NCBI GenBank assembly: GCA_020161835.1
Contig: JAIUNL010000005.1
Span: 1-64,000, forward strand
Direction of reading: 5' to 3'
Source of the DNA: Bacteroidota bacterium
Lineage (GTDB): Bacteria > Bacteroidota > JABWAT01
DNA: 64,000 nucleotides
The notes under the pieces are model-generated. The model saw only the letters and a program-made list of their open reading frames with translations, did no database searches and was not told the DNA's origin. The first letter of the stretch is position 1. Every line of letters starts with the position of its first letter. The position numbers and the translations under genes were made by a program. This document shows positions 7,235 through 15,678 of the stretch, in pieces.

Positions 7235-7329
7235 TTTGCACGCGGCTTGGTATCCGATAGTTTAACACATTTTGAAAGGTTTTTGGCTTCGGCGAGTTCA
7301 CGTGCAAACAGCAGAAGCTAGGCGTTAGA
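7235..7329 (+). repeat. attC site 8, right part
   Basis: TTTGCACGCGGCTTGG to GAAGCTAGGCGTTAGA completes the site begun at 5916-5937. Joined, the two parts give about 117 bp, normal for this array. Confidence 0.85.
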
Positions 7330-7429
7330 CTCAATTCTTTTACAACTTGTATTTTACAATGGGGAACTATTTTAATTTTAAAATGTACCTCAAACTATTA
7401 AATTTTAAACTTATATGACTAATTAAAAA

Positions 7430-7921
7430 ATGAAGTTTTTCCTTTTATTTTTGTTGCACATATTTACAATTTTTCTGTCACCGGTTAATGGCCAAGACTC
7501 TTTTAACAAAAATCAATTTATTTATGGACTTTGGGAAGATTCTTGCACAGTTGGGTCAGCTGGAACTGGTGACACATACTTTTTCAGAAAGGATGGTACC
7601 TTCACTTTCACTTATTCCCAATACCAGTGGGCTGGCAGAAGAATAATTTCCTTTTCTGGTACTTTTGAATTGAAATCCGACTCAATATTCTTTTTTATCA
7701 ATAATTCTAGAGAAATTGTTGGTGGTAGGATTGAAAATGACGGTCCACCAAATGATCTTGGATGGGTTGTTGCAGATGGTGAGGCTAAATCATTTTATTA
7801 CAAAAATGTCTCTCCAATTGGGAGAAATTTCTCAATCGAACAAGACAACGAAAAAATAAGTATCAAAATCGATTTTATGAATTTTATAAAGATTTCCGAA
7901 AATACTGAACAAAACGAGTAG
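7430..7921 (+). CDS. Exported lipocalin-like protein (cassette)
   Basis: A 163-residue protein with a signal peptide (MKFFLLFLLHIFTIFLSPVNGQ). The mature part begins FIYGLWEDSCTVGSAGTGD, followed by YFFRKDGTFTFTYS and IISFSGTFEL. This run of strands is reminiscent of small lipocalin-like exported proteins that bind hydrophobic ligands; that is a fold impression, not a match. The cassette has a 100-base AT-rich leader between attC8 and the start, long enough for its own promoter. The stop lies 22 bases before attC9. Confidence 0.6.
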   Translation: MKFFLLFLLHIFTIFLSPVNGQDSFNKNQFIYGLWEDSCTVGSAGTGDTYFFRKDGTFTFTYSQYQWAGRRIISFSGTFELKSDSIFFFINNSREIVGGRIENDGPPNDLGWVVADGEAKSFYYKNVSPIGRNFSIEQDNEKISIKIDFMNFIKISENTEQNE

Positions 7922-7942
7922 AAACTCGGTCGAAGAATTGGG

Positions 7943-8059
7943 TCTAACTATCGCTTCCGGCCGATTTGCACGCGGCTGGGTTTCCGGAAAGTTCAACAAT
8001 TTTGAAAGGTTTTCAGCTTTGGCGAGTTCACGCAAAAACACCAGAAGCTAGGCGTTAGG
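7943..8059 (+). repeat. attC site 9
   Basis: TCTAACTATCGCTTCCGGCC to GAAGCTAGGCGTTAGG, 117 bp. The final base of R' changes from A to G; the next sites to the right have CCTAAC, which would pair with this GTTAGG, as expected when cassettes are joined at R' boundaries. Confidence 0.9.
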
Positions 8060-8083
8060 TTTAATTCAATAACAAAAAGCATA

Positions 8084-9070
8084 ATGCGAATACTTCTAAT
8101 TCTAGGTTTGTTTCCAATATTATTGGCGTGTGGCACAACCCAGCATTATGCTCCAATGAAACCGATAACAAACGGAAATTCAGTGGGTAGTTTCTCTTTA
8201 AGTTATTCTCTCAGCGATTTTCAAACTATAACTCTTCAACTTGGAGCTTATTTCAGAGTTACAGAAAAAGATATGGTCGGCATTTCCTTCCAAAACTTTA
8301 TGATTCCAAATTCAATTAGTTATTTAAGGCTTTGGAATAATGAAATATTATCTGGTAATTATCAATTGCATATCAATAATCTTTTAACATACAATCACTC
8401 ACCAACTTACGAATTACGATATGCTGTTTTTAATGAAACCATCAATCCCAGTCAAAGTTACGAAGTAGGATTGGGTGTTTACTCCACACCTTTTATTTAT
8501 GCGTTAAATGGACAATCTTTTCCAACTTCATTTTCCCCAATCTTGGCTTATCGTTATAGTGGTCGGGATTTCCTATTTCAAACCCAATACATCTACAATT
8601 ACAGCCAATATAAAACGAATGAAATCCTAAAGTATACAAATAGAATGTTTGATTATTCTTCTAACTCTTGGATTAAAGAAGGTCCCAAATTGGTTTTCGA
8701 GAACAACGAAATTGCAAAATTTGAGGAAGTTGTTGGGAAATCTAATTCTTGGGTTATGAGAACAATAAATGGAGACTCTCTATTACTTTCTGGTTCAGAT
8801 CCATACCCTGATTGTATTGGCTGTGGAATTAGAAGACTCAGACTCAACGAAACATTACCAAGTGAATCATACAAAGTGTTTTGGGTTGAGTCCGCAAAGG
8901 GTGGTGACTACATTATTCTAAATATTCAAAAAGCATATTCAGATTATTTAGAGGGAAAACAAGTAGATTTGCGCCCAGGGTACGATTATATTGAGCAATC
9001 TCTAAAGAAAAATCGGTTTATACTTGATGATATGAGCATTTCAATTGGTACCGTTATTGAGGGAAATTAA
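8084..9070 (+). CDS. Lipoprotein with predicted beta-rich domain (cassette)
   Basis: A 328-residue protein with a lipoprotein signal (MRILLILGLFPILLAC, lipidated cysteine at residue 16). Residues 35-190 contain many alternating amphipathic strands with aromatic ends (SFSLSYSLSDFQTITLQL, FLFQTQYIYNYSQYK), as in outer-membrane-associated beta structures. Residues 215-328 are a more soluble C-terminal portion. I recognise no family. It is the only gene of the cassette, and its stop lies 1 base before attC10. Confidence 0.6.
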   Translation: MRILLILGLFPILLACGTTQHYAPMKPITNGNSVGSFSLSYSLSDFQTITLQLGAYFRVTEKDMVGISFQNFMIPNSISYLRLWNNEILSGNYQLHINNLLTYNHSPTYELRYAVFNETINPSQSYEVGLGVYSTPFIYALNGQSFPTSFSPILAYRYSGRDFLFQTQYIYNYSQYKTNEILKYTNRMFDYSSNSWIKEGPKLVFENNEIAKFEEVVGKSNSWVMRTINGDSLLLSGSDPYPDCIGCGIRRLRLNETLPSESYKVFWVESAKGGDYIILNIQKAYSDYLEGKQVDLRPGYDYIEQSLKKNRFILDDMSISIGTVIEGN

Positions 9071-9071
9071 A

Positions 9072-9190
9072 CCTAACTATCGCTTCTTGGCTGATTTTTG
9101 CGCGGCTGGGTTTCCGGAAAGTCCAACAATTTTAAAAGGTTTTTCAGCTTCGGTCGGTTCACGCAAAAACACCAGAAGCTAGTCGTTAGG
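9072..9190 (+). repeat. attC site 10
   Basis: CCTAACTATCGCTTC to GAAGCTAGTCGTTAGG, 119 bp. A G-to-T change next to R' (AGTCGTTAGG instead of AGGCGTTAGG) makes it slightly degenerate. Confidence 0.85.
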
Positions 9191-9265
9191 TGCAAAAATG
9201 CTACAGGTTAAAATTTTGTATTTATCGACTTTTCATAAAATATTTAGGTATAACCATTTAATATT

Positions 9266-9904
9266 ATGAATTCAAAAGATCTTAAAACCATTGAATACTT
9301 TGCAGGTAAAAGAGCTGTTACATCTTTTCTAACTGATAATCATTCAAATTATGAAACAATTTAGGCAACACTTTTCAGTTCCGATTTGGTAGGTTTTACA
9401 AAAATTGAAAAGCCACTTTCACCAAGTGATACATTTCACCTGCAAAAACGATATTTGAGTGAATATTCTTCTGTTCTTATTTCTTGTGGTGCTGAAATTG
9501 ATTATTACCATGGATCATCCCTTTTAGCATTTTGGGATCACTCAATACTTGAAAACAATTTAAATGTCGTTTCTTTTATCAGTAAACTTCGAATTGCTGA
9601 TGAACAGTTACAACAAGAGTATTTAAGTTTTGGACTTCCATACTTTAGGACACAAAATGGTATGGCTACTGGGGAAGTACAATTTGGAAATATTGGCACT
9701 CAATATCGTGGTAAGTATTCTTTATTTGGATCAGAAGTTAATAAAGTTGTTCGTATGGCACAAGGAAATAGAGATTATGAAACTCATATTTTACTGGATG
9801 AAGAAACTGTCAATTTAAACCCTGACATTTCAGAGTTTGAGTTTCTCCAAGAATTGAATATTAAGGGCAGTACAAAAAGATTGAGAATCTATACGATTAA
9901 ATAA
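9266..9904 (+). pseudogene. Class III nucleotide cyclase-like cassette with in-frame stop
   Basis: Translation from ATG 9266 gives 32 codons, then TAG at 9362-9364, after which the same frame continues to 9904. The downstream part has the class III cyclase layout: FSSDLVGFTKIE, which keeps the first metal-binding aspartate; YYHGSSLLAFWD, where the usual GD is GS so the second metal-binding aspartate is missing; and GEVQFGNIGTQYRGKYSLFG-SEVNKVVRM, where the usual GDxVNxAAR is changed. It is therefore probably not catalytic even if translated by readthrough or internal initiation (TTG 9386). Soluble, with no signal peptide. It is the only gene of the cassette. Confidence 0.65.
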
Positions 9905-9910
9905 TATGCA

Positions 9911-10028
9911 CCTAACTATCGCTGCCTGCCGATTTGCACGCGGCTTGGTTTCTGAAAGTTCAACACATTTTGAAAGGTTTTTCGCTTCAGGTTGCCTCAC
10001 GTGCCGGCACCTGAAGCTTGGCGTTAGG
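9911..10028 (+). repeat. attC site 11
   Basis: CCTAACTATCGCTGCC to GAAGCTTGGCGTTAGG, 118 bp; slight changes (GCTGCC, CTTGG) in the L boxes. Confidence 0.88.
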
Positions 10029-10164
10029 TGCAGAATATAACCATTAAAATATTTTGTGTTTTTTTGCTTTTCTCGACAAAACCAGGCAACTTATTTAGGC
10101 ATAACATACAATTAGTGGCACGACTACCAGACCGTAACACTTCAAAATTTATTTTAACAGACAT

Positions 10165-11277
10165 ATGAGTTTTCTTAAAAATATTTTTGGCAAAAGAGAC
10201 GAACCTATTAAAAGTTATGGTGACTTTTGGAATTGGTTTCAAACTTACGAAAAAACATTTTTTAATGCAGTCAAATCTCAAAAGGACATTGAAAAAGAAT
10301 TTTTCGACAAACTTTCACCAAAACTTGCAGAACTAAAAGACGGTTATTTTTATCTGACAGGTATGTATGACGACAATACTGCTGAATTAGTATTGACAGC
10401 AGACGGCAATGCAAAAAACATTGTTTTCGTAGAAGAACTGGTAGAACAAGCACCGAAAATAAACGGTTGGAAATTTACATCACTGAAACCTGCAATGAAC
10501 ATTGATAATGAAGTAATTAATATGGCAGGATTTAAATTTGACAGAGATAATTTATTTTTCTATTCCAACGAATACCCTGACTATCCAGATGAAATTGATA
10601 TTTGTGTAATTCACAATGAATGGACAGAAGAAAACAAGCAACAAATAGGAAATGGAATTTACATATTCTTAGACAATTATTTAGGCGAACTTGATTTTCT
10701 AAATACCATAGATAACCTAAAATTCAAAGGCAAACACAAAGCTGATAAAGAGCTTGTTCCAATTGATAAACTTAAGGACTATTTGAATTGGCGACAAAAA
10801 GAATTTATTGAAAAGTATAGCGGACTTCGTTACAACACGGAAAACGACACCTATTCAAGTTTGGAAGCAGAACTTAATAATGGAAAACCTTTGATTGCAA
10901 TTGTCAATTCAACATTACTTGATTGGGACTGTAAAGCATCTCACCCTTGGATTCTAAAAGTTAAAATCAACTATGACGGTAACCACAATAATGGTATGCA
11001 AGATAATAGCACTTATGAACTTCTTAACGAGTTTGAAGAACAAATAATGGTTGAATTAAAAGACTTTGACGGTTACTTAAACATAGGCAGACAAACAGCT
11101 GATAATTCAAGAGAAATTAACTTTGCTTGCAAAGATTTTAGAAAACCATCAAAAGTTTTGTACGACTTGACAACAAAATATTCAGATAAATTGGAAATAG
11201 AATATGATATTTACAAAGACAAATATTGGCAAACATTTGACCGATTTAGACCGAACAAGCTAAAACCCAGAAACTAA
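10165..11277 (+). CDS. DUF695 domain protein (cassette)
   Basis: A 370-residue soluble protein without a signal peptide. Residues 1-170 form a domain seen with DUF695 in Bacteroidota (FWNWFQTYEKTFFNAV, ELKDGYFYLTGMYDDNTAEL). Residues 230-365 resemble DUF695 itself: HPWILKVKINYDGNHNNGMQ, then LNEFEEQIMVELK, then REINFACKDFRKPSKVLYDL and YKDKYWQTFDRF. The function of the family is unknown. The cassette is the largest of the array (about 1.4 kb), with a 136-base leader after attC11 and a 164-base trailer before attC12, neither holding another ORF. Confidence 0.72.
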   Translation: MSFLKNIFGKRDEPIKSYGDFWNWFQTYEKTFFNAVKSQKDIEKEFFDKLSPKLAELKDGYFYLTGMYDDNTAELVLTADGNAKNIVFVEELVEQAPKINGWKFTSLKPAMNIDNEVINMAGFKFDRDNLFFYSNEYPDYPDEIDICVIHNEWTEENKQQIGNGIYIFLDNYLGELDFLNTIDNLKFKGKHKADKELVPIDKLKDYLNWRQKEFIEKYSGLRYNTENDTYSSLEAELNNGKPLIAIVNSTLLDWDCKASHPWILKVKINYDGNHNNGMQDNSTYELLNEFEEQIMVELKDFDGYLNIGRQTADNSREINFACKDFRKPSKVLYDLTTKYSDKLEIEYDIYKDKYWQTFDRFRPNKLKPRN

Positions 11278-11441
11278 GAGCAGTTTGGCAAAAGAGGCAG
11301 TTCAGTGCACTACAGACAAATTTGTAGTTAATCAAAGTTTGGCTCACCACATCAATATTTTTAGTAATAATCGCCACATTCGCCAAGTTTCAGAACTTTG
11401 ATTTGGGTTAACGGAACAATACAAAGACAAACCTATTTACA

Positions 11442-11544
11442 CCTAACTATCGCTTCCGGCCGACTATTGCCCGTAGTTCAACACATTTTGAAAGGATTTT
11501 CACTTCGGTTGGTTACGTGAAAACGGATGAAGCTAGGCGTTAGG
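11442..11544 (+). repeat. attC site 12, short form
   Basis: CCTAACTATCGCTTCCGGCC to GAAGCTAGGCGTTAGG but only 103 bp. About 15 bases of the left arm (the GATTTGCACGCGGCTTGG segment) are shortened to ACTATTGCCC, so the inner hairpin is asymmetric. The outer R and L boxes are intact. Confidence 0.85.
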
Positions 11545-11715
11545 TGTAAATATGGAACAATTATTTTTTCATCGTTTCAAGTACCTTTAGCTAACCAAGT
11601 TATGCATGCACAACTTGTGGACATAAGAAAATTAGCTGCCATTTATTGACAACACTACAAACTTGAAATATTTGAGCATTGAGCAACAAATAACAATAAA
11701 TAACGACAAGACAAT

Positions 11716-12570
11716 ATGAGAAAACATTTCCTCTATCTACTTCTTTTGACAGGACTTTTCGGTTGTAACATTCCGACAGAGCTACCTGTTTCTGACAGTG
11801 CAAAACCTGCCGACATATTTTCACGGACTTTTATAGACAAAATTATTTCAGGACAAATTGAAATTGCTTTTACTGACATTGACCCTGAAGTTCTAAATGA
11901 TAAAGCAAAAGAATTTATCACTAACTTAAGCCGGGACATCAACGGAGCGACACCAAATAAATACAGAGTTGTAGAAGTAAATTGGACTTCAGGAGTTTTT
12001 ACGGAAACTGGAAAATTCACGAACTATAGACTTGGCTACGAATACGAATTTGAGAAAGGTAACATTTTATTTACGACAGTAATTAACGAAAAAGACGGCA
12101 AATTTATGGTGACATCTTTTAACGGAAAGTTTCTTCCTGCACCTTTATCCGAGTTGACAAAATTTACATTGACAGGGAAATCCGTTCTTCATTACATTTT
12201 TTTAGTCTTTTGTATTTTAGTTCCGCTATTCATTTTTGCAACGCTGATCGCAATGTTATTCAGCAAAATGACAACAAAGAAAAAAATTATTTGGGCTTTA
12301 ATTATTCTATTTGTTTCATTACCAAAGTTCTTAATAAATTGGGGCAATGGACAACTTGACTTTAACCTATTAAACTTAAGCCTTCTTGGAAGTGGTTTTA
12401 GTAAGCCGACACTTTATTCAGCTTGGTTTTTATCTTTTCATATACCAATTGGTGCGATTTTATATTGGTTCAAGCGAAAAAGTTTGTTGCCAGAAACAGT
12501 GCATGCCAACAACGAGCCAGTTAAAAATAATGACCCAACTAACTTAGACTCTGCAACTAATGAAGAATAA
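11716..12570 (+). CDS. Lipoprotein with C-terminal membrane segments (cassette)
   Basis: A 284-residue protein. The N-terminus is a lipoprotein signal (MRKHFLYLLLLTGLFGC, cysteine at residue 17). Residues 30-140 form a polar domain that resembles small export-associated DUF domains only in general character. Three or four hydrophobic segments follow: 155-180 (YIFLVFCILVPLFIFATLIA), 190-205 (IIWALIILFVSLPKFLI), a weak one at about 215-235, and 238-252 (AWFLSFHIPIGAILYWF). A lipidated N-terminus plus several membrane passes places it in the inner membrane. A 171-base leader follows attC12. No function can be assigned. Confidence 0.65.
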   Translation: MRKHFLYLLLLTGLFGCNIPTELPVSDSAKPADIFSRTFIDKIISGQIEIAFTDIDPEVLNDKAKEFITNLSRDINGATPNKYRVVEVNWTSGVFTETGKFTNYRLGYEYEFEKGNILFTTVINEKDGKFMVTSFNGKFLPAPLSELTKFTLTGKSVLHYIFLVFCILVPLFIFATLIAMLFSKMTTKKKIIWALIILFVSLPKFLINWGNGQLDFNLLNLSLLGSGFSKPTLYSAWFLSFHIPIGAILYWFKRKSLLPETVHANNEPVKNNDPTNLDSATNEE

Positions 12571-12643
12571 AACGGCAGCTAAAAGCACATTTGCAAAACG
12601 TTAATTACCTTAGATGAACAAAACAAAGACAAGCATATTTGCA

Positions 12644-12762
12644 CCTAACTATTGCTTCCGGCTGATTTTTGCGTGGCTGGGTTTCCTGAAAGTTCAACAA
12701 TTTTTGAAAGGTTTTTGGCTTCGGTTGAATTCACGTGCAAACAGCACAAGCCAGGCGTTAGA
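12644..12762 (+). repeat. attC site 13
   Basis: CCTAACTATTGCTTCC to CACAAGCCAGGCGTTAGA, 119 bp. Single changes (ATTGC, CAAGCCAGG) appear in the L boxes, but complementarity is largely kept. Confidence 0.85.
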
Positions 12763-12795
12763 ATTAAATTATCAAATCAAAAAAGGTATTGACAT

Positions 12796-13092
12796 ATGGC
12801 AGGTTCTGGCTTCATTAAGCAAATGTTTGAATCGAACAAAGAAAACCTTGATCAACTCAAAAAGACGAAACTTAAAGGATTTGAGAATAAGCACCAATAT
12901 GAGGGATTAGATAAAGATTTATTGGAGAAACCGATTTCAGATGAAAGCCTGAAGGCTTTTAAAGATCGGGCAATAAAAAACCAAAAAAAAGAAAATTTGA
13001 AACAAATAATTAAATCATCGATTATAATTGTATTTGTGGGAATAGTCGTTATCCTTATGATGATTTCATTTTTTCTAAGACAAAATAGATAA
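12796..13092 (+). CDS. Small tail-anchored membrane protein (cassette, first of two)
   Basis: A 98-residue protein with a highly charged N-terminal 65 residues (lysine-rich helices, FESNKENLDQLKKTKLKG) and one C-terminal transmembrane segment at about 72-93 (IIIVFVGIVVILMMISFF), so tail-anchored with the charged part in the cytosol. It is followed after 10 bases by a second gene in the same cassette, which suggests a two-gene unit. Another frame through the same DNA (12614-12910) starts inside attC13 and is rejected. No family is recognised. Confidence 0.6.
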   Translation: MAGSGFIKQMFESNKENLDQLKKTKLKGFENKHQYEGLDKDLLEKPISDESLKAFKDRAIKNQKKENLKQIIKSSIIIVFVGIVVILMMISFFLRQNR

Positions 13093-13102
13093 TGAGAGTC
13101 AT

Positions 13103-13570
13103 ATGAGAAGAATCGTTTGTGACTTTTTTATTTTTTTAAAATTCTTTTTGGTAATATTTTTGGCAAATTCCTTTTCTCAAGATACCAAAGTCATAATTCA
13201 CTGCAACCTAAATATTGTTAATGAGACAAATAGCAATATTGATTCTTTAGATTATGAACAAGTCGAGTTGTTTTTAAAAACCTTTGATTCAACTTGCCAG
13301 AATAATACAGAATTCAGTGAATATTCAAATGAAGTACTATTTAAACTACTTGAAACGCGTACAATTTTGTTCGTTAATGTTCTTTCAAGCAGTAAAAGTA
13401 TAGATCTTCCTATAATCTTTTCTGAAATCGAAAATCCAGTTACAGAGTGTGATTTGCAACCAATTTTTTTAAAATTAAAGGAAATTACCGGATCTGATTC
13501 AACTATTAACAAATTGCAAAAATGCATTCGTATTGCAGCATCAAAATCAAGTCAAATACTCAATGAATAA
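13103..13570 (+). CDS. Exported protein of unknown function (cassette, second of two)
   Basis: A 155-residue protein with a long hydrophobic N-terminal signal (FFIFLKFFLVIFLANSFSQ, cleavage likely near residue 26). The mature part is acidic with four or five cysteines (IHCNLNIV, STCQNNTE, VTECDLQ, LQKCIRI), so disulfides are likely in the periplasm. It starts 10 bases after the tail-anchored gene; the two probably form one transcript. It ends 6 bases before the degenerate attC14. No family is recognised. Confidence 0.6.
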   Translation: MRRIVCDFFIFLKFFLVIFLANSFSQDTKVIIHCNLNIVNETNSNIDSLDYEQVELFLKTFDSTCQNNTEFSEYSNEVLFKLLETRTILFVNVLSSSKSIDLPIIFSEIENPVTECDLQPIFLKLKEITGSDSTINKLQKCIRIAASKSSQILNE

Positions 13571-13576
13571 TTTCAA

Positions 13577-13692
13577 TCTAATTTTCACTTCAGGCCGTTT
13601 TTGCTCAGCTTGGTTTTCGGATGTTCACCAAATCTTGATGTTTTTTTACTTTGCCAAGTTCCCCCAGAAACACCAGAAACATGGCGCTGGAA
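13577..13692 (+). repeat. Degenerate attC site 14
   Basis: TCTAATTTTCACTTCAGGCCG to CAGAAACATGGCGCTGGAA, about 116 bp. R'' has lost the final C (TCTAAT) and R' reads GCGCTGGA instead of GCGTTAGA. Central blocks such as GCTTGGTTTTCGG-TGTTCA still align with the other sites. Confidence 0.7.
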
Positions 13693-13698
13693 AATTCA

Positions 13699-14559
13699 AT
13701 GAAGAATGAACCAAATTACAGTCGATATAGTAAGGAAGAATTAGAGCAAGCCTTGGAGAGCATTGATAAGGAAAAATTTCCGGAGCGTGTTAAAAGTATT
13801 CTAAAGGAAATCAAGCTTATTGATAAACGTGAAAAAGTCTATGAAATTTATAGCTCGAGTAAAACAAAAGCTATAGATTTTATTACTTTATCAAGATTTC
13901 CTGGTCTTGATAAATTTTCCCTCGCAATATGTTTATGGTTTATATTTTTCCCAGTTCCTTATGGAATTCTGCTATTTGTTTTACTTCTTCTCCCTTTTAT
14001 CGGAATAATTCTAAACGGACTTGATAAACCAAGTATTTCTACTCTGGTAAATTTCCGATCTGGTGGAAAAATTGATGTTGCCGATTTTATTGATTTGCCT
14101 GCCTTAGCCATATTTATTAGAATTCTATTCGATTACACCATTGATACCTATTCTGCAATATTTACGACAGGTTCAATTTTACTCATTTTAATTTTTGGTC
14201 TTCTAATTTTTACTCATAAATTTAAAATCACGGAACCAATTCCAAACAAATTATTGGTTTATCTAATGATAATTGGAAATTTAACCTTATACTCATATAG
14301 TTCGGTTGTTGCAATAAATTGTACCTATGACTACTCTGACTATATAGAATATTCGACAACAGCAATTGACAAGCACATTTATAGAGGAAAAAAACATACT
14401 TCTTATTTCGTCACCGTGAAACCTTGGGGTCATCATAGAGAAATTGAAGATATTAGAATTACATCTTCACAATATTTTAAAATCCAACCTGGTGATTTAA
14501 TACAAATAAATTACCATGAAGGTTTACTTGGTATCAAATGGTTTGGTGTTGCAAATTGA
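13699..14559 (+). CDS. Polytopic membrane protein with short N-terminal helical motif (cassette)
   Basis: The start at 13699 gives 286 residues. Upstream in-frame ATGs at 13651 and 13681 lie inside attC14 and are rejected. Residues 1-50 (NYSRYSKEELEQALESIDKE, then FPERVKSILKEI) repeat the N-terminal motif of the cassette protein at 5333-5920. Four to five hydrophobic segments follow: about 73-95, 97-115, 140-160, 170-190 and 200-222. A polar C-terminal domain of 65 residues comes last (YRGKKHTSYFVTVKPWG). Function unknown; probably inner membrane. The paralogous tail shows that cassettes in this array share protein modules. Confidence 0.65.
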   Translation: MKNEPNYSRYSKEELEQALESIDKEKFPERVKSILKEIKLIDKREKVYEIYSSSKTKAIDFITLSRFPGLDKFSLAICLWFIFFPVPYGILLFVLLLLPFIGIILNGLDKPSISTLVNFRSGGKIDVADFIDLPALAIFIRILFDYTIDTYSAIFTTGSILLILIFGLLIFTHKFKITEPIPNKLLVYLMIIGNLTLYSYSSVVAINCTYDYSDYIEYSTTAIDKHIYRGKKHTSYFVTVKPWGHHREIEDIRITSSQYFKIQPGDLIQINYHEGLLGIKWFGVAN

Positions 14560-14563
14560 AATA

Positions 14564-14681
14564 AAAAACTACCGCGTCCTGGCGATTTGCGCGCGGCTTG
14601 GTTTTCGATAGTTCAACAATTTTAAAAGGTTCTTGGGCTTCGGCGAGCCCGCGCAAAAACACCAGAAGCCAGAGGTTATTT
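14564..14681 (+). repeat. Degenerate attC site 15
   Basis: AAAAACTACCGCGTCCTGGCG to CCAGAAGCCAGAGGTTATTT, about 118 bp. Both R boxes have changed in a partly compensatory way (AAAAAAC facing GTTATTT), while the inner arms (GATTTGCGCGCGGCTTGG) are well kept. Confidence 0.7.
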
Positions 14682-14685
14682 AATT

Positions 14686-15528
14686 ATGGAGAAACAAATG
14701 AAATCGAAAAATCCATGGGTTACTATTTTAGTAAATTTACTGACTCCAGGCCTTTCCTATGTATACTTAGGTGCAATCAAAAGGTTAACAATATTTTGGA
14801 TAATTTTAATATCAACCTATAGTTCGATTGGTTTAAGCGGAGTGTTGAAAATGCCTTTTGGTATTTTCTTAGTATACGGAATAATATTTACCATTGTCCT
14901 GATTGGGTATATAGATTGTTTTCGATTGGCCAAGATTACAGACCATGATTATCAAACGAGTTATGCAAAAACACCAATTTATATTTTTATTGTCTTTATT
15001 TGTTTACTGCTTATCATGTATATCAAGCCAAATTTTGACAGGACGATTTTGGAAATCGGATATTTTAAAATGACACATAACAATTTTGAACCTGAACTGA
15101 AAATGGGAGATGGTATATTAATTGATTTCGGTGCCTATAAAAAAGATAGACCCAAAGATGGTGATTTTGTGGTAATTGAAAACAATGAAAATCTTTTGGT
15201 TCGAAAGGTTATCGTTCTTCAGTCAAATCAGGATACTATTTATTCCCGATTTAATTCACTCCCCTATTTAAATCACCCAGAGAGAGTACCCAAAAGTGAA
15301 GACCAGGTTCGTGAATCAATGAAGAATTTCAACATTTTAAAGAAAGATTCAATTGGAACCTTTAAAATCGACAGTTTGGCAAAAGAAGATTTGATTAAAA
15401 ACACTGCCAACACCGATTATCTTGAACCTGAGATAAATAAATTTTCCTACCCAATTGGTGGTAAATTAGTTGGCAAGGTAATTTATATTTATTCTTCTGA
15501 TGACATTTCACGAATTGGGAAACTATAA
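14686..15528 (+). CDS. Signal peptidase I-like membrane protein without catalytic serine (cassette)
   Basis: A 280-residue protein. The start at 14686 is 4 bases after attC15; a second ATG at 14698 has GGAG at ideal spacing and is equally likely. Three or four hydrophobic segments fill residues 12-112, followed by a domain resembling signal peptidase I (S26). NFEPELKMGDGILID matches the box usually written SMEPTLxxGDxV, and LLVRKVIVLQ matches the box with the general-base lysine. The catalytic serine position is asparagine (about N133), so proteolysis is unlikely. The C-terminal 110 residues include the usual late box (YPIGGKLVGKVIYIY). It may be a substrate-binding or regulatory pseudoenzyme. 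Confidence 0.65.
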   Translation: MEKQMKSKNPWVTILVNLLTPGLSYVYLGAIKRLTIFWIILISTYSSIGLSGVLKMPFGIFLVYGIIFTIVLIGYIDCFRLAKITDHDYQTSYAKTPIYIFIVFICLLLIMYIKPNFDRTILEIGYFKMTHNNFEPELKMGDGILIDFGAYKKDRPKDGDFVVIENNENLLVRKVIVLQSNQDTIYSRFNSLPYLNHPERVPKSEDQVRESMKNFNILKKDSIGTFKIDSLAKEDLIKNTANTDYLEPEINKFSYPIGGKLVGKVIYIYSSDDISRIGKL

Positions 15529-15536
15529 ACCAATAA

Positions 15537-15653
15537 TCTAACTATTGCTTTCAACCTGTTGTGCCGCGGGTGGGTTTTCCGTTAGTTTAAAACATTTTGA
15601 AAGGTTTTGTGCTTCGGCAACTTCACGAGCAAACGGCTCAAACCAAACAATTG
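15537..15653 (+). repeat. Degenerate attC site 16
   Basis: The left half is normal (TCTAACTATTGCTTTCAACC) and the centre keeps AACATTTTGAAAGGTTTTG-GCTTCGG. The right end decays to GGCTCAAACCAAACAATTGA without GCGTTAGA, so R' is lost. Confidence 0.65.
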
Positions 15654-15678
15654 AATTATTAAATCAAAGGGTTATTTT

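Noticed and set aside
12614..12910. 98-codon ORF starting before attC13
   Set aside because: It passes through attC13 and overlaps the better-supported gene at 12796 in another frame.
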